A DNA stretch of 64,000 nt, from NCBI RefSeq assembly GCF_963678975.1, contig NC_089275.1, positions 11,749,682 to 11,813,681 of the forward strand. The letters run 5' to 3'. This stretch comes from Dysidea avara (Eukaryota > Porifera > Demospongiae > Dictyoceratida > Dysideidae). Positions 1-10,751 of the stretch are shown here, piece by piece. Position 1 is the stretch's first letter. The number at the start of each line of letters is the position of its first letter. Made by a program: the position numbers and the translations under genes. Under the pieces are notes generated by a model, which did not search any database, had not been told where the DNA came from, and saw nothing but the letters and a program-made list of their open reading frames with translations.

Positions 1-740
1 TGCACCTTTAATTATAACAATCAAAGCATGTGACCACATTCCTTAATGCAGTTTTAGAATCAAGACATGACACCAAATGACGCCACTTATAATTAATCAA
101 GCAAGATCAAGATATTCTAATAATGCATTCATAGCCATCCATAGCTTTGCTATAACAAAAAATTAACAAAACTGGTGTAATTAATTTGAAAATGAAGTAG
201 GGTTCATAAAAGCTAGTAAAGCAAAGAGATATGTATGAATGACCGTAGCATTATACTACACAGCTTTACGGGAAAATCCTAGCATGTTACCACCATCTGT
301 TTAATGTCAAAGTAGGGATTTCTTGTTCATAGCAATGTAGTGTATCATTATTGTTTCACTACATTTTATCTGGTTCGTTATAATTTTGATTATACTAGTT
401 TTGTTAATTCTTCATTATAGCAAAACTAAACAAGTTGGTGTTGTGCTACAAGCAGGCGCTATGCAGCTAGCTAACTCATCTGAACTATATATTACTATTT
501 TGTTATTTTAACCAAGAGGTTTTTAGTTGTGCAATAATAGATAATTGTAATTCTTGGATTTCATAATTCATGAAATTTTCATAATTCTTCAATTATGTTG
601 CTATGCACTGCTAATGCACCTATCAATTTATTGCCCCCTCCCCCCTTCCTTCCAGATGTAAGTGGGGCTTTACATAGAAATTATTAAAAGATAATTATGG
701 TATGCTAAATGAAGTAGTTTGATTTTGTATTCTATTACAG
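1..740. other. Upstream intronic or intergenic DNA with repeat fragments
   Basis: No coding exon recognised. About 198-420 resembles the foldback family that starts 'GTAGGG..CATA..' seen again near 31112, 50756 and 58654. Bases 612-680 match one end of the foldback element at 13013-13336 (shared 'GCACCTATCAAT' then a C-rich run then 'GTAAGTGGGGCTTTACA'). The stretch ends in the splice acceptor tattacag at 733-740. It is therefore probably intron of the Roc-COR gene, whose earlier exons lie outside the window or were not recognised. Confidence 0.5.
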
Positions 741-3700
741 AAAAGAAAATCAACAAAGAAATGGCAAACTTTATGTTAAAAGCTTGCAGAAGAGGGGAAA
801 CAATGAAAGTGAGGTTTGGTAGAGTGCTGTTTAGCGGAGCGTCTGGTGCTGGAAAAACAAATTTTTGTAACCTGTTGCTAAGAAAAGCATTCCAGCCATT
901 ACACATCAGCACTGGATTGCATAAATATGATCGTGTATCTGCAATTAAAATTAGTATGCAGCAATCTGATAATCATGTACAATTTAGTGTATTAGATTTA
1001 GAAGAAGAAATTGATGAACTGCGATCACATTTAAATTTCGTCACTGATAATTCACAAGGTACTGACCTCTCACAGTCTGAAGAGTCTGATGGTAAATATG
1101 AAGAGAAAACAGAAACTGATCTAAATAAACTTTGTAGTGTAGAACGTTCTATAGCAAAGGATTCAGAAAGCAATACAAGGTTACCAACGTTTACTAAGGA
1201 TGACACGTGGAATATTTTAACTTTTCTAGACACAGGTGGACAGCCACAGTTTATTAGCATGTTACCAGCTGTAAACAGTTGTGCAATGGTCACCTTTATT
1301 GTACATAACATGACTAATAGCCTTAGTAGTCCTGTTACTGTAACTCATGGTAACCAAAAAGGTGAATTATCTTCTAGTCCATATGCCATGGGTTGTACAT
1401 ATCTTCAACTTATTAGAAGTTTGATTTCTTTTGTTGGTAGTAATTGGTTAGGAAGGAGAGCTGAAGATATTTTCAACGACAAAGACATTATTAAATTGAA
1501 AAATAGGTCATACGTATCCTTTGTTGGAACCCACTTCGACAAATTTACTGAAGAGGGCATTAATGAGCTGAAAGTTACTGACGAAGAATTGAACTTTGCT
1601 GTATCTGACTCCCCACTATCACATGTATGGAAGAAAGTACATAAAAGTTACAAAGTTTTAATTCCAGTGAATAATACAACAGCAAGCACCGATGATGAAG
1701 ATCAGTGTGCAAGTGTAATCCGTAGCAAGTTGTATGAGGTTCTGTGTGAACAGAATACATATAAAGTTCCAATTGTATGGCTAATACTAGAACTTGAAAT
1801 TCGTCAGGTTTGTAAGGAAAGACAAAACTGTGCTATTTCATATGCTGAAGTTGTCACATTGTGTAGAGAAAAAAAATTACTAGACAAAGAAGATGACATT
1901 AAAAATGGACTAAGGTTTCATCATCTGTTTGGTACTTTATTGTATTTTGAAGATGTGGTAGAAATGAGTGATATTATTTTTACTGATCTCCATTGGTTGT
2001 TTGATAAACTGACTGATATAGTAGAACTATCATGTGATAATTCAGATGTTAAAGCTTCCCAGGATTTTGAACACAAGGGTATATTTAGATCTACCATGTT
2101 GGATAAACTTAATTTTTCCATAAATGACATTAATATCATAAACAAAGACTTCAAGAAGTCATTTTTGAAATTTCTAGAACATTTGAGGATAATTGCTCCT
2201 ATACACTAGTGTTGTTTTAGTACAGCAAATTCATTTTAGTTTAGTTCTAGTTCTAGTGCCCATAGTCCCCTACAATTTTAGTTAGTTTTAGTTCTAATAC
2301 CCCAATTCCACCATAGTTTTAGTTAGTTTTAGTTCTAGTATCTCAATTCTACCATAGTTTTAGTTAGTATTAGTTCTGGTACCCCATATTTCTGTAATTT
2401 TAGTTAGTATTTTAGTTAGTGTTAGATATCTTCACATATACTAACCTTGGTAGCATGCCCTAGACTTCCAGAAACTTTAGATTTGGTGTTTTGATAGATT
2501 TTTCCCATTTTATATCGATGAGGCAAACTGTACCGAGAATCCAATTCTTCAATTAATGCACAAAATTCACTGTTATCTACTAAATTCAGTGGTACATTGT
2601 TAGCACCTATAAAGGTTGCAAGATGAAATGTATAATAGCCTTATGTTTATTGCTGTTAGGGTTGCACAATTTAGATCCTAAACTATGTATTGGCAAGGAG
2701 AACTGTTTCAACTGGCTAGAAGAACCTCTCCTTTCTTTTTTCTTTGTCTTTTCAATTTCAGCTGCTTCAAAATATTTACAAGTGTCAGTATGGCATGTCT
2801 TCAAATGCTTCTTCAAGTTTATAGAATATTGTCCTTTAAATTCTTTTTATACCACAAATCAAACCATCAGTACTTTTCACAGTACACACACTTTTGTCCT
2901 TGATCTTATCGTACCTGAAGTAGTTCCACACTCCACTTGACTTAGGCCTTCCACCTGGTTCAGCACAACTTCCACTTGCCATTGTGCACAAATGAACAAA
3001 AGCTCTAATAGAATTGTGCTTAAATAACCTAAATCAGCAGAATTAATGCTGAATAACAATGTTTTATGGTAGCATTTCCAGGTATCACCATCTTCAAAGA
3101 AAAGTGTTAAGTGGTTATAGTGTACAATACCCTTTTATGTAGGATTGCTTGAGAAAACGTTTAGTTAGTTCTAGTTCTTGTCCTAAAAGTTTTAAAGTTT
3201 TGGTTTAGTTCTAGTTTTTGAACCAAAATTTGAATGAATTTTAGTTTAGTTTTAGTTTTAAAACTAAAATAGACCACAATTTTAGTTTAGTTCTGGTGTA
3301 CTAGAACTAGAATTAAATTGCTGTACTAAAACTAGATTTAGTTCTAGTTCCTTAGAACTAAAACAACACTACTATACACCAACCAGATCATGTTAATGAA
3401 ATATATTTTATGCCATGCCTTTTAAATTTTGATAACTGTGAAAGCCAAAGTGACTTTCTTAGTTCCTATGGAGATCAGAAAACCAATGGAAATGTTGAAG
3501 TATGTCCATTACTATTACATTTTACACCATGTTCAGAATCTAGTGGACCACTTGATGCATTCCCTCGAGGTATCTTTTGCTATCTGGTGGTAGAACTCCT
3601 CCGAGATGTCTCAAAATGGATTCTTGTGTGGTCAATATCCCGGTGTGAAGTGTTTGGTAACTTAGTCACACTATCACATAGAGGAACTGGTCATAAAGTG

Positions 3701-5221
3701 ACCTTGATAGACAGAGTTTTATTTTTAGAAGTTCAAATACGCCGTAAGGATAACAGTCAGCCCTCCATCCATTTCCAAGTCAAAGAAGCTTTAGAAGAAA
3801 GTTTAGTAGAAATATGTAACCAGTTTAATTATTGTGATTTTGAAATATCTTCTGGATTTTTATGTAAAGAGTGTCAAGGTGGAGAAACACACATGGCAAA
3901 ACTATCCAAAAATTGTCAAACATGTGAATGTAGTTTTGGAAAGACTACTATAGTCACCGATTCACACAGACTTTGGTATGAAAAGGTACGTGCATGCAAG
4001 CTGTTTTAACATTGCGTAAACTTGTACCACATTAATAGTCATCAGGTACATTATTATGTGCCTTAAATGCTCTCAATCTCACAACTAAGCACACAAGTCC
4101 CTTTTTTGGGTATTTGTACAGTAGTTGCATGATATTTGAATTACATTTGTAATTGTACATATCATGTATGTGCATGGTAGCTACAGTGTTTAAGTGTTCT
4201 TTGAAGTCATCTGTCAGTTGACTTATTTACTAAAGTTTTTGAAAGTATAATAGTGTAATATGTATATATTACAGGAACAACCATCATCACAAGAAGCACA
4301 CTGTGGTATGTACATTGTGTAGCTATCCTTGTATGTATGCAATTGTAAGAACTATCAAACTATCATACAGTACAATAGTATTGTATATTAGGGATCATAA
4401 AGTTTGGGCTTTTCTGGCCAAAAATATCACTCTAAAATGAGTTTCACAATATACCTTCATGGCGTCTTGGCAGTATTGGCTAAGTATAACCAAGCCCAAA
4501 AATGCATTCAGTACAACCTGAAATACTTGCAAAATATTGCAGTTGTAAAAATTTTGTATTTTTTATGTAGTGGAATTTTCTACTGACTGACTGACTGTTG
4601 CCTTCAGAAAAGCGTAACTCGGTAGCCGCTAAGGCTACGGACTTGATTTTTTCACTGTTCGATGTCACTTCAGCCTGACTGGTACCTTTTGGCATACCAC
4701 AGTGCATACAATGCATGCTTCATGGACTTGCCAGTGTCCTCCTTTGTGTCCCATTCATCTTTGCTGACAGCGAAAGGTGTCGATTAGGCAATAGCATGTG
4801 ATGGCTTCCCTTCCTAATGGAAATCGTTTAAAATGCTGTGTAACGGGCTGATATAGCTGTAAATGAAGTGCAAATAGGGTAATTGATTGCTGGGGCACGC
4901 ATTCAGACGTAACTAACTATGTCAGTGCCATTCTTGCTTTTGATGTGGTATGCACGTGTTCAGCAATCATAATGATGTTACAAAACAGTAAACAAACAAG
5001 TGCAAGAAAAAAATAGGAATTGTAAGTTCAATTAGGGAAAGGTAGAGAAACAAGGGAGGTTGCCTACACCTGAAGAAATACTAGTGGACATTTAATCCCT
5101 AATTCAGTAAGTACTGAATTAGGGATTAGGTAAACTAAGGTAAATAGTTCTTAGCACAAGTTACACATACATTGTAACAGCTCAGACAATTCCCCCATTG
5201 CTGAGCTTTATCCCTTTCCTT

Positions 5222-5252
<31 letters not shown>

Positions 5253-7422
5253 CACACACACACACACAAAATAATACAAACACACACACTACTTAGTATC
5301 GTTTTATTTTCAAATAACAATTTTTAGTCATGTCAGAATGAGATTACCAACACCTTTTCAATGATGATGAAGATGTCCTAGTTCCCAACAGTTTTGACTC
5401 CCCCAACACAATAGGATGAAGCATGATTAGAAAACTGGGGTTAGCCAGCCAGATGGCAGAGGCCATCGATCTTCTAATAATACAAGTCACTTTGTAGAGA
5501 GTTCAGCTACGAACAATTCATCCTATACAGAGTCAGCTACAAACAAGTCACCTTGTAAAGACTTCAGTTACAAACAGTTCACCCTTCAGCTGCAACAAGT
5601 CACTCTGTAGAGAGTTCAGCTACATTAGAAGATACCTTGTAGAGAATTTAGCTACAGACACATCACCCTGTAAAGAGTTTAGCTACATTAAGAGTCTCCC
5701 TGAACTCTCATAAGGTAACTTGTCTGTCTCTACAGGGTGAATTGCTTGTAGCTAAACTCTCTACATGGTGACTGGATTGTTGCTGAACTCTCTACAGGGT
5801 GACTTTTTATTCTATACAGGGTGGCTTGATTTCTCTACAAGGTGACTTGAAACATAGCTGAATGCTCTAATAGAGTTATTTCTTAACTGACTTTAGATCT
5901 CACACTTGCTGCATGTGGTTGGTTTTTATTTTATAACTGAATGGATTTTTAATCTGAAACTCCTTTCTAAGGTGATTAATCCATCTGTACACCATTCCCC
6001 TGAGCAGTTTGTCTGATAGGCATGGTTTTAATAGCAAATCTCGATCACATGATTATTACACACTGTTGGGTTTTGCATTATATCTTCATGGTTTATACTT
6101 CCAAACCTCAAAAGGCTTGTGGTTCAATAGTTAACTTATCTATGTACTGATTTTCAGCTTCTTGCTTTAAACTGTTTGCCCCGTACGTGTGACAACATGT
6201 TGGCATCATTTATCATGAATGATTGAAAACAACCTTTAATTGTATTCCGACCAAAACTTGATTCACTTGTAAATCTGCAGTAGCTATGTGTGCCAAATTT
6301 CAAGGAAATCAACAAACAATGGGTTTGCAAGTTATATAGCAGGCTTGTAAGTGTGCAATAAGAGTATAAGGTAAGAAGAAAAATGGAAAAAAAATAAGCC
6401 AATATTGGAAGTCTCATATCTCTCAGGAATGGTTAAAGCGATTTTTCTCAAACTTGGTAACTGTATATACAAGCCATTCCATGCAATCTGATACAGTGAT
6501 TTTGAATAACATACAGTAGTTGGCATTGTACTTAAGCTCTAATGGCTAAATTAGGGAGCACCCTAGTTATCACAGCATGTTTATGGTTTGCAATATATTG
6601 CTAGTCACCATGTAGTTGGTATTTGCACTTTGCATATTATCACATAATAAACTACATATGTGCGTGTACTGAATAATGATAATATGCTAGTGTTGTTCAA
6701 AATGTATTTAGGTTTGGTATTGGAGTTACCTGAGTTTAACAGATCCATTAGACCTCAAGTGGCTAGGAAGTGGTATGACCTTGGAATACAGTTGTCACTG
6801 AATGTGGACGAGTTGGATATCATAGAAGCTAATAATCCTAGAGATATAAAGCGGTGTTGCACACAGATGTATCAGCATTGGCTTAATTCAGACCTCCAGG
6901 CAAGCAGGGAAAAATTGGCAATGGCTTTGCAACACATTGGATATCACACATTGGCTGAAAGAATTTGGAATAATAGTATGGAAGGTGTGTATAATTATAT
7001 GTAGAACCTTGTGATGTTGTATTAGCAGACTATCATGCATCATTAGAGAATTTATGAATAATGGTCTTTGATGTCTGAAGGCTTAATGAGAGCTTAATAG
7101 TTAAAATGGCAACCTGAGGTGTTGTGGTTTTTATTGAAAGTGTAAAACAAAAATTCTTTCTGCCTGTTTATTTTCTGATCATGTCTTACTTCTGTTAGTT
7201 CATAATCACCTACTCCCAGTGTTTTCCTTCCTTTTAATGTGTGGCTTCAGTGAGATAAGATTAATTTTCTTTTATGTAGGTATGTCAAGTCAACCTAACA
7301 ATAACACAATGTCTGCATTCTCATTAAGTTCCAAGTTAATAGTGATGATGTCAGTGATGATTGTAATATTGGCAATTTACTTTGGAATTAAAATTAATGT
7401 GTTATACTGTACATGCACTTGA
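741..7422 (+). CDS. Roc-COR-Death-transmembrane protein, 5' partial, COR exon split by a transposon
   Basis: Probable large GTPase-type signalling receptor or adaptor of the Roco group. Exons read as 741-2206, then 3380-3985 (same exon after the inserted element), 4275-4305, 6712-6984 and 7280-7422. Phases agree at every junction and give 838 codons plus stop. Seen directly: P-loop GASGAGKT at 836-859, DTGGQ switch at about 1229, and a THFDK base-recognition motif near 1529, together forming a Roc domain. A COR domain follows (FHHLFGTLLYF, then DLHWLFDKL), with its C-terminal half in 3380-3985 ending in Cys-rich motifs. The 6712-6984 exon is a Death domain (ARKWYDLGIQL...). The last exon carries one hydrophobic helix (LIVMMSVMIVILAIYFGI), so the C-terminus is probably membrane-anchored. 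No kinase or LRR is seen; the N-terminus is outside. A stop (TAG) created by the inserted element would truncate this allele inside COR. A polyA signal AATAAA lies at 8592. The family assignment is by motif; the function in Death signalling is inference. Confidence 0.85.
2207..3371. mobile_element. hAT-type transposon inserted in the Roc-COR exon
   Basis: The element is 1165 bp and is flanked by a perfect 8-bp direct repeat CTATACAC (2199-2206 and 3372-3379). Its ends begin TAGTGTTGTTTTAGT on both strands, followed by subterminal arrays of TTTTAGTT/TTCTAGTT. An 8-bp duplication with YAGNG-type ends is diagnostic of hAT superfamily elements. Inside, on the minus strand, is a decayed BED-finger reading frame, so the copy cannot make its own transposase. 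The coding frame of the host exon continues exactly across the duplication (..P-I-H then Q-P-D-H..), which shows the boundaries are correct and suggests a recent insertion. Confidence 0.93.
2607..2982 (-). pseudogene. Degenerate BED-type zinc finger of a hAT transposase
   Basis: A minus-strand frame starts at ATG 2982 (MASGSCAEPGGR...) and runs into SSGVWNYFRYDKIKD, then breaks near 2835 and resumes one frame over as KGQYSINLKKHLKTCH. The pattern of W-N-Y-F at the start and L-x-x-H-L-x-x-x-H at the end is that of BED fingers, the DNA-binding N-terminus of hAT transposases. The usual first CxxC pair is not intact. The frame is broken, the catalytic region is absent, and the fragment lies wholly inside the hAT element. 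Assignment from motif spacing only. Confidence 0.65.
4388..4830 (-). repeat. Dispersed repeat R1, copy 1
   Basis: Similar by eye to 54640-55250 and 58965-59395. Shared blocks include the opening 'CATGAAGGTTTGGGC' type end, 'GGTATAACCAAG', 'TTCAGTACGACCTGAAA' and a block that translates as EWDTKED..KSM..ALY.L.YAKR in all copies. The family is unclassified. Confidence 0.7.
5093..5128. repeat. 36-bp perfect palindrome
   Basis: TAATCCCTAATTCAGTA is followed by AG and then by its exact reverse complement. It sits next to a fragment of the 'GAAACAAGG..CCTACACCTG..ACTAGTGGACAT' repeat that also occurs near 31112-31240, so it is probably the hairpin tip or end of that element. Confidence 0.8.
5226..5268. 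repeat. (CA)n microsatellite
   Basis: Dinucleotide run with one GA interruption. The reading frames that cross it are artefacts of the repeat. Confidence 0.95.
5480..5870. repeat. Foldback array of ~30-bp units
   Basis: Several diverged units of the form CAAGTCACCCTGTAGAGAG followed by TTCAGCTACA lie in one orientation at about 5480-5695. The same unit appears reverse-complemented (TAGCTAAACTCTCTACAGGG then TGACTTG) at about 5700-5870. The whole is a large inverted repeat made of short direct repeats. Confidence 0.8.
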
Positions 7423-9676
7423 TGAAAATGTATGTACATGAAGTACAGTATGTTATATTGAATTTTAATTATTATGGAGTATTTATTCTCTTCTAGGAGA
7501 CATACATTTACATACTACGTTTACATAGTGTAGTCTGTAGAAAACCAAATATGGAAACTGGAGTCCTGGTTTTTCTATTTGCAAGATATTGAGCCAATTA
7601 TCTATCATGCATCCCACAGAAGTGTGCCAGTATTAACAACAACTTTTAAGTGTCGGTATCCTCTTGTACAAAGTATGCTCATGATAACTTGCACTGCCGA
7701 TATAGAACCTCTTGCTCTGAGTCGATTGTTCAGACTGACACATACACCTGTAGAAGAATTTTGATTGAAACTTGATCAAGAGCTATTTTGAATATTATAT
7801 GTACCTTTTGTTGTTAAACATCTGGTCTCGTATAGTTCTATCTGATTAGTATATATTATCTAATGTGTTAACCCCTAAACCCATGCCACATAGTCCAGAA
7901 AACTGGACCTAAACGTAACAAAGCACTGTAACTTTCAAATGTCTTATGGCTACGCAGTAATGTAACAAGGATTAAATTGTTACCTAGGGCTTTACCCTAC
8001 CACTGAGCGGTGTACACTGTAGCCAAAACTAGACATGAAAATCCTTTACATACCTTTATAAATGATCCATAACTCCATAGTGGTTGCTCTATCAACTTGC
8101 AACAAAAACTTTGAAATATGGAAATGTTAAGTTCTATGCAGGTTTAAAAATTAGTTGCTTGCACTATTCAAACCACTCTGACAACCTGCCTGATGTATAG
8201 GGGAAGTGTGTTACTAAATATTGTATATATTTCATCTGTCAACTTGCACTGCGCGCCATGGCGTAGAACTTGATAGTAATTTTTTTGGTGCTTCCTATCA
8301 TTCACATTGTGGCTGTATTGCTCTTGTTGAAGTTTGAAGCTTTTGGTGATGTCAAGTATATTATTTGTGTATCTCTGTTTTTAGATTAGTAGCATGTAAA
8401 TCTTTAATTACTTTCACCTATATACATCCACAATAATTTAGAAAGATAAACAGTCGTTAATCACTATGCATTGTGCACTTCATTTTTTTTTCTTTAGTAT
8501 GTGGGTCTGACCCCACAGCCACTAGAATTCTTTGTAATTCACTTTGTTACCTTTCTCATTATTTTATTAATGTTACTACCTTGCACATCTGAATAAAGTT
8601 CACACATAATATATAATTATAATTTAAATGTCTATTCTGCTGAAGACTCCATATTGGTCATTATTGCACTGGTTCTTTAACTTTATTGGTATATGTGTTA
8701 TTTAGTCTTATCATGAATGGCACTTAATCCTTTTATGAAAAAGTAGTTTCTGAGTATAACACCTGATCAGTAATCTCGAATATTTGACCATCATTGTAGT
8801 GGTACAATTGACAGTTACATTCTGAGAAATTTAAAGTACATAGAAAGCAATGACCTAATCGCTTGATCCATCCATTTTCATCAAGATCCCAGCTTGTTGT
8901 AGGCAGCCCATTGGTATGAAACCTCGTGTTTTTGTACCACTTAGTAGCCATAGCTTTTCCCAACTACTCTTAGTGTCCCTTCACTTCAAACATCTTCTGT
9001 CTGTGTCTCTTCTGATACATAACTTGTTATGATTCTATTGTAAATATGGACAAATGCCTTATTATCATCAAGAAACCATCATGTGAGCAATGTTCCAGTG
9101 CAGCATTTACTGGTTTTTCAAAATGGACCCGCACCTTTGAAGAAACATTAATGTAGCACTTGACATTTTAATATACATGTCATTGCAGTAGAGGAATAAC
9201 CCTGGCTTCACCTCAACAATTCTTTAGGCACCTTCACCTTATTCACAAAACGGTCGAAGGTTTTTCTCAGCAGTTCATCATTTTTCTCAATAGCACAATG
9301 TATGCACATTTGTGGGGATACAGAAATTGTGGGTAATGAAGTCTTTACAGGAGTGGTTAGTTGATTAGTTTCCATCAAAAACTGAAGCAAAGTAAAGGAA
9401 TAAGCTTTCCATCTCGATTTCTTTTCCAAATTATTGAGAGAGCAGCAATGAAGTTGATCAGTAAGGTATATCTTAGTGGGGGAAAAGTTTGCATATCACC
9501 AAAATCACACCATTCTTAAATAAAATACAAATATTATTATGAACTCTTGGAATATAGTAGGATGGAATCGCTTTTGAGACGTCTATTAACTGAAAATGAT
9601 TTGTTGAATCAAGGAAACTTCATCTAAGGAAAAGGCTTAAATAGTGTAAAAATAATTTTAAAAATTAAAATATGGG
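7423..9676. other. No supported gene; 3' flank of the Death-TM gene
   Basis: AT-rich. The AATAAA at 8592-8597 could end a long 3' UTR of the upstream gene. Two minus-strand open frames (8733-8963, containing ATKWYKNTRFHTNG, and 9208-9429, ending FVNKVKVPKELLR) match no family I recognise. I saw no convincing splice context, so they are not called as genes. Confidence 0.5.
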
Positions 9677-9941
9677 AATAGAGATCGCTAAAAAAGTAAA
9701 AAAAATAAGATCTAGAGTCAAACAAGCCAGCATGTTAAATACACAGAGATGTCTTAATCTCTATGGTATGGAGACTAAGGAAAAACAGTAATTTCCATAA
9801 ATCAGGGGCAGGTAGCTAAGTACTGAGAATACGTACTTCTGTATAGAGTATTATGAGTCCAAATAGAGATCTCTGTGTGTTTAACATGCTGGCTTGTTTT
9901 ACACTGGTTTCTTTACTTTTTTTAATATAGCGATCTCTATT
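9677..9941. mobile_element. Foldback MITE, family F1 copy 1
   Basis: The terminal inverted repeat AATAGAGATCGCTAAAAAAG pairs with ATAGCGATCTCTATT at the other end. Inside are further paired blocks (CAAGCCAGCATGTT with AACATGCTGGCTTG, and AGAGAT/ATCTCT). A second copy lies at 36333-36579. It is too small to encode a transposase. I could not fix a target duplication. Confidence 0.75.
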
Positions 9942-10068
9942 ATTTTTACACTATTATTTGTTTACTTTTTATAGATTCCAGTAATGGCAAAATCATATTA
10001 CTACCCAACAGTTATCTGGACAATTTGGCCTGTATTGATCAATAGCTGATTTTGTTTTAAATCAAAGG

Positions 10069-10437
10069 CTACAGTGGCTTGGTCACCTGGGACGTATGAG
10101 TAGTGACAAATTACCAAAGCAACTTTTGTTTGGAGAGCTTTTGAAGAAAGGACCATTTTATGGTGCCAAGAAGTGATCGAAGGATGAAGTGATGTCTGAC
10201 TTACAGGCTATTAGTGTTGAGGATTGGTATGTGGTATGTCAAGATTGTGAAAGGTGGTCTAACTTTTGTGCAATAGTTGTTGATGAGGTGGCACAGTGTA
10301 GGGAAGGAAATACGTACTTGTGCTGCCAACAGAGCATCCCAAGAAAGGAATTTTTCTTGTATTTGTGGAAGACTCTCAAACGCCAAGAAAATCTGACAAG
10401 ACATCGTCATTTCTGTGATGTGTACAGTTTGTCATAG
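10069..10437 (+). pseudogene. LINE retrotransposon 3' remnant (end of ORF2)
   Basis: The frame reads LQWLGHLGRMSSDKLPKQLL, then FGELLKKG, a stop, then DLQAISVEDWYVVCQDCERW. This matches the conserved tail of LINE ORF2 proteins (WLGHV.RM...R.PK..L.GEL..G....D......W...A.DR..W). The remnant ends in a degenerate Cys/His segment. It is interrupted by a stop near 10173 and lacks the reverse transcriptase core. Clade (CR1- or RTE-like) not resolved. Confidence 0.8.
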
Positions 10438-10500
10438 CCCAGGATTTGTCCTGAGGCTCCACTAATCATGGTACTTGTTGCCATGGGCAGCTTCCAAGGT

Positions 10501-10551
10501 GTGCGTGTGTGTGTGTGTGTGCGTGCGTGCGTGCGTGTGTGTGTGTGTGTG
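10501..10551. repeat. (GT)n microsatellite
   Basis: GT/GC-interrupted dinucleotide run. Confidence 0.95.
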
Positions 10552-10677
10552 ATGTTGCTATACAGCTAATTCTAAACTTAGAATTGTTTGCATCCATTAT
10601 AACATCACTAACATATTTTTGGTGTGTTCATTCCTTTGAGGTTAATGCAGTGTCCCAAGGTAAGTGCCTCAAGGCTT

Positions 10678-10747
10678 CTCTGTTATACAGCTTCATAATG
10701 ATACATTTGGTAAGTGCTCTGTTATACAGCTTCATAATGATACATTT
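10678..10747. repeat. Short tandem duplication
   Basis: A ~31-bp segment beginning CTCTGTTATACAGC is repeated after an 8-bp spacer (10678-10708 and 10717-10747), nearly identical. Confidence 0.85.
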
Positions 10748-10751
10748 CCTG

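Larger units (their letters stand above)
4306..6711. other. Large intron of the Roc-COR-Death gene, repeat-filled
   Basis: This intron lies between the small 31-nt exon and the Death-domain exon. It holds a copy of the dispersed repeat R1 (about 4388-4830), a 36-bp perfect palindrome (5093-5128), a CA microsatellite (5226-5268) and a foldback array of about 30-bp units (5480-5870). No additional exon was recognised, but the interval is long enough to hide alternative ones. Confidence 0.6.

Noticed and set aside
3380-4009. A separate short gene starting at ATG 3410
   Set aside because: The frame is the continuation of the COR exon across the hAT duplication and ends at a splice donor at 3986.
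5480-5870. CRISPR-like array
   Set aside because: Units are diverged, without uniform spacers, inverted in the second half, and the DNA is clearly eukaryotic.
8733-9429. Two minus-strand frames as exons of a gene
   Set aside because: No recognised family, no paired splice sites with matching phase, and they lie in repeat-like DNA.
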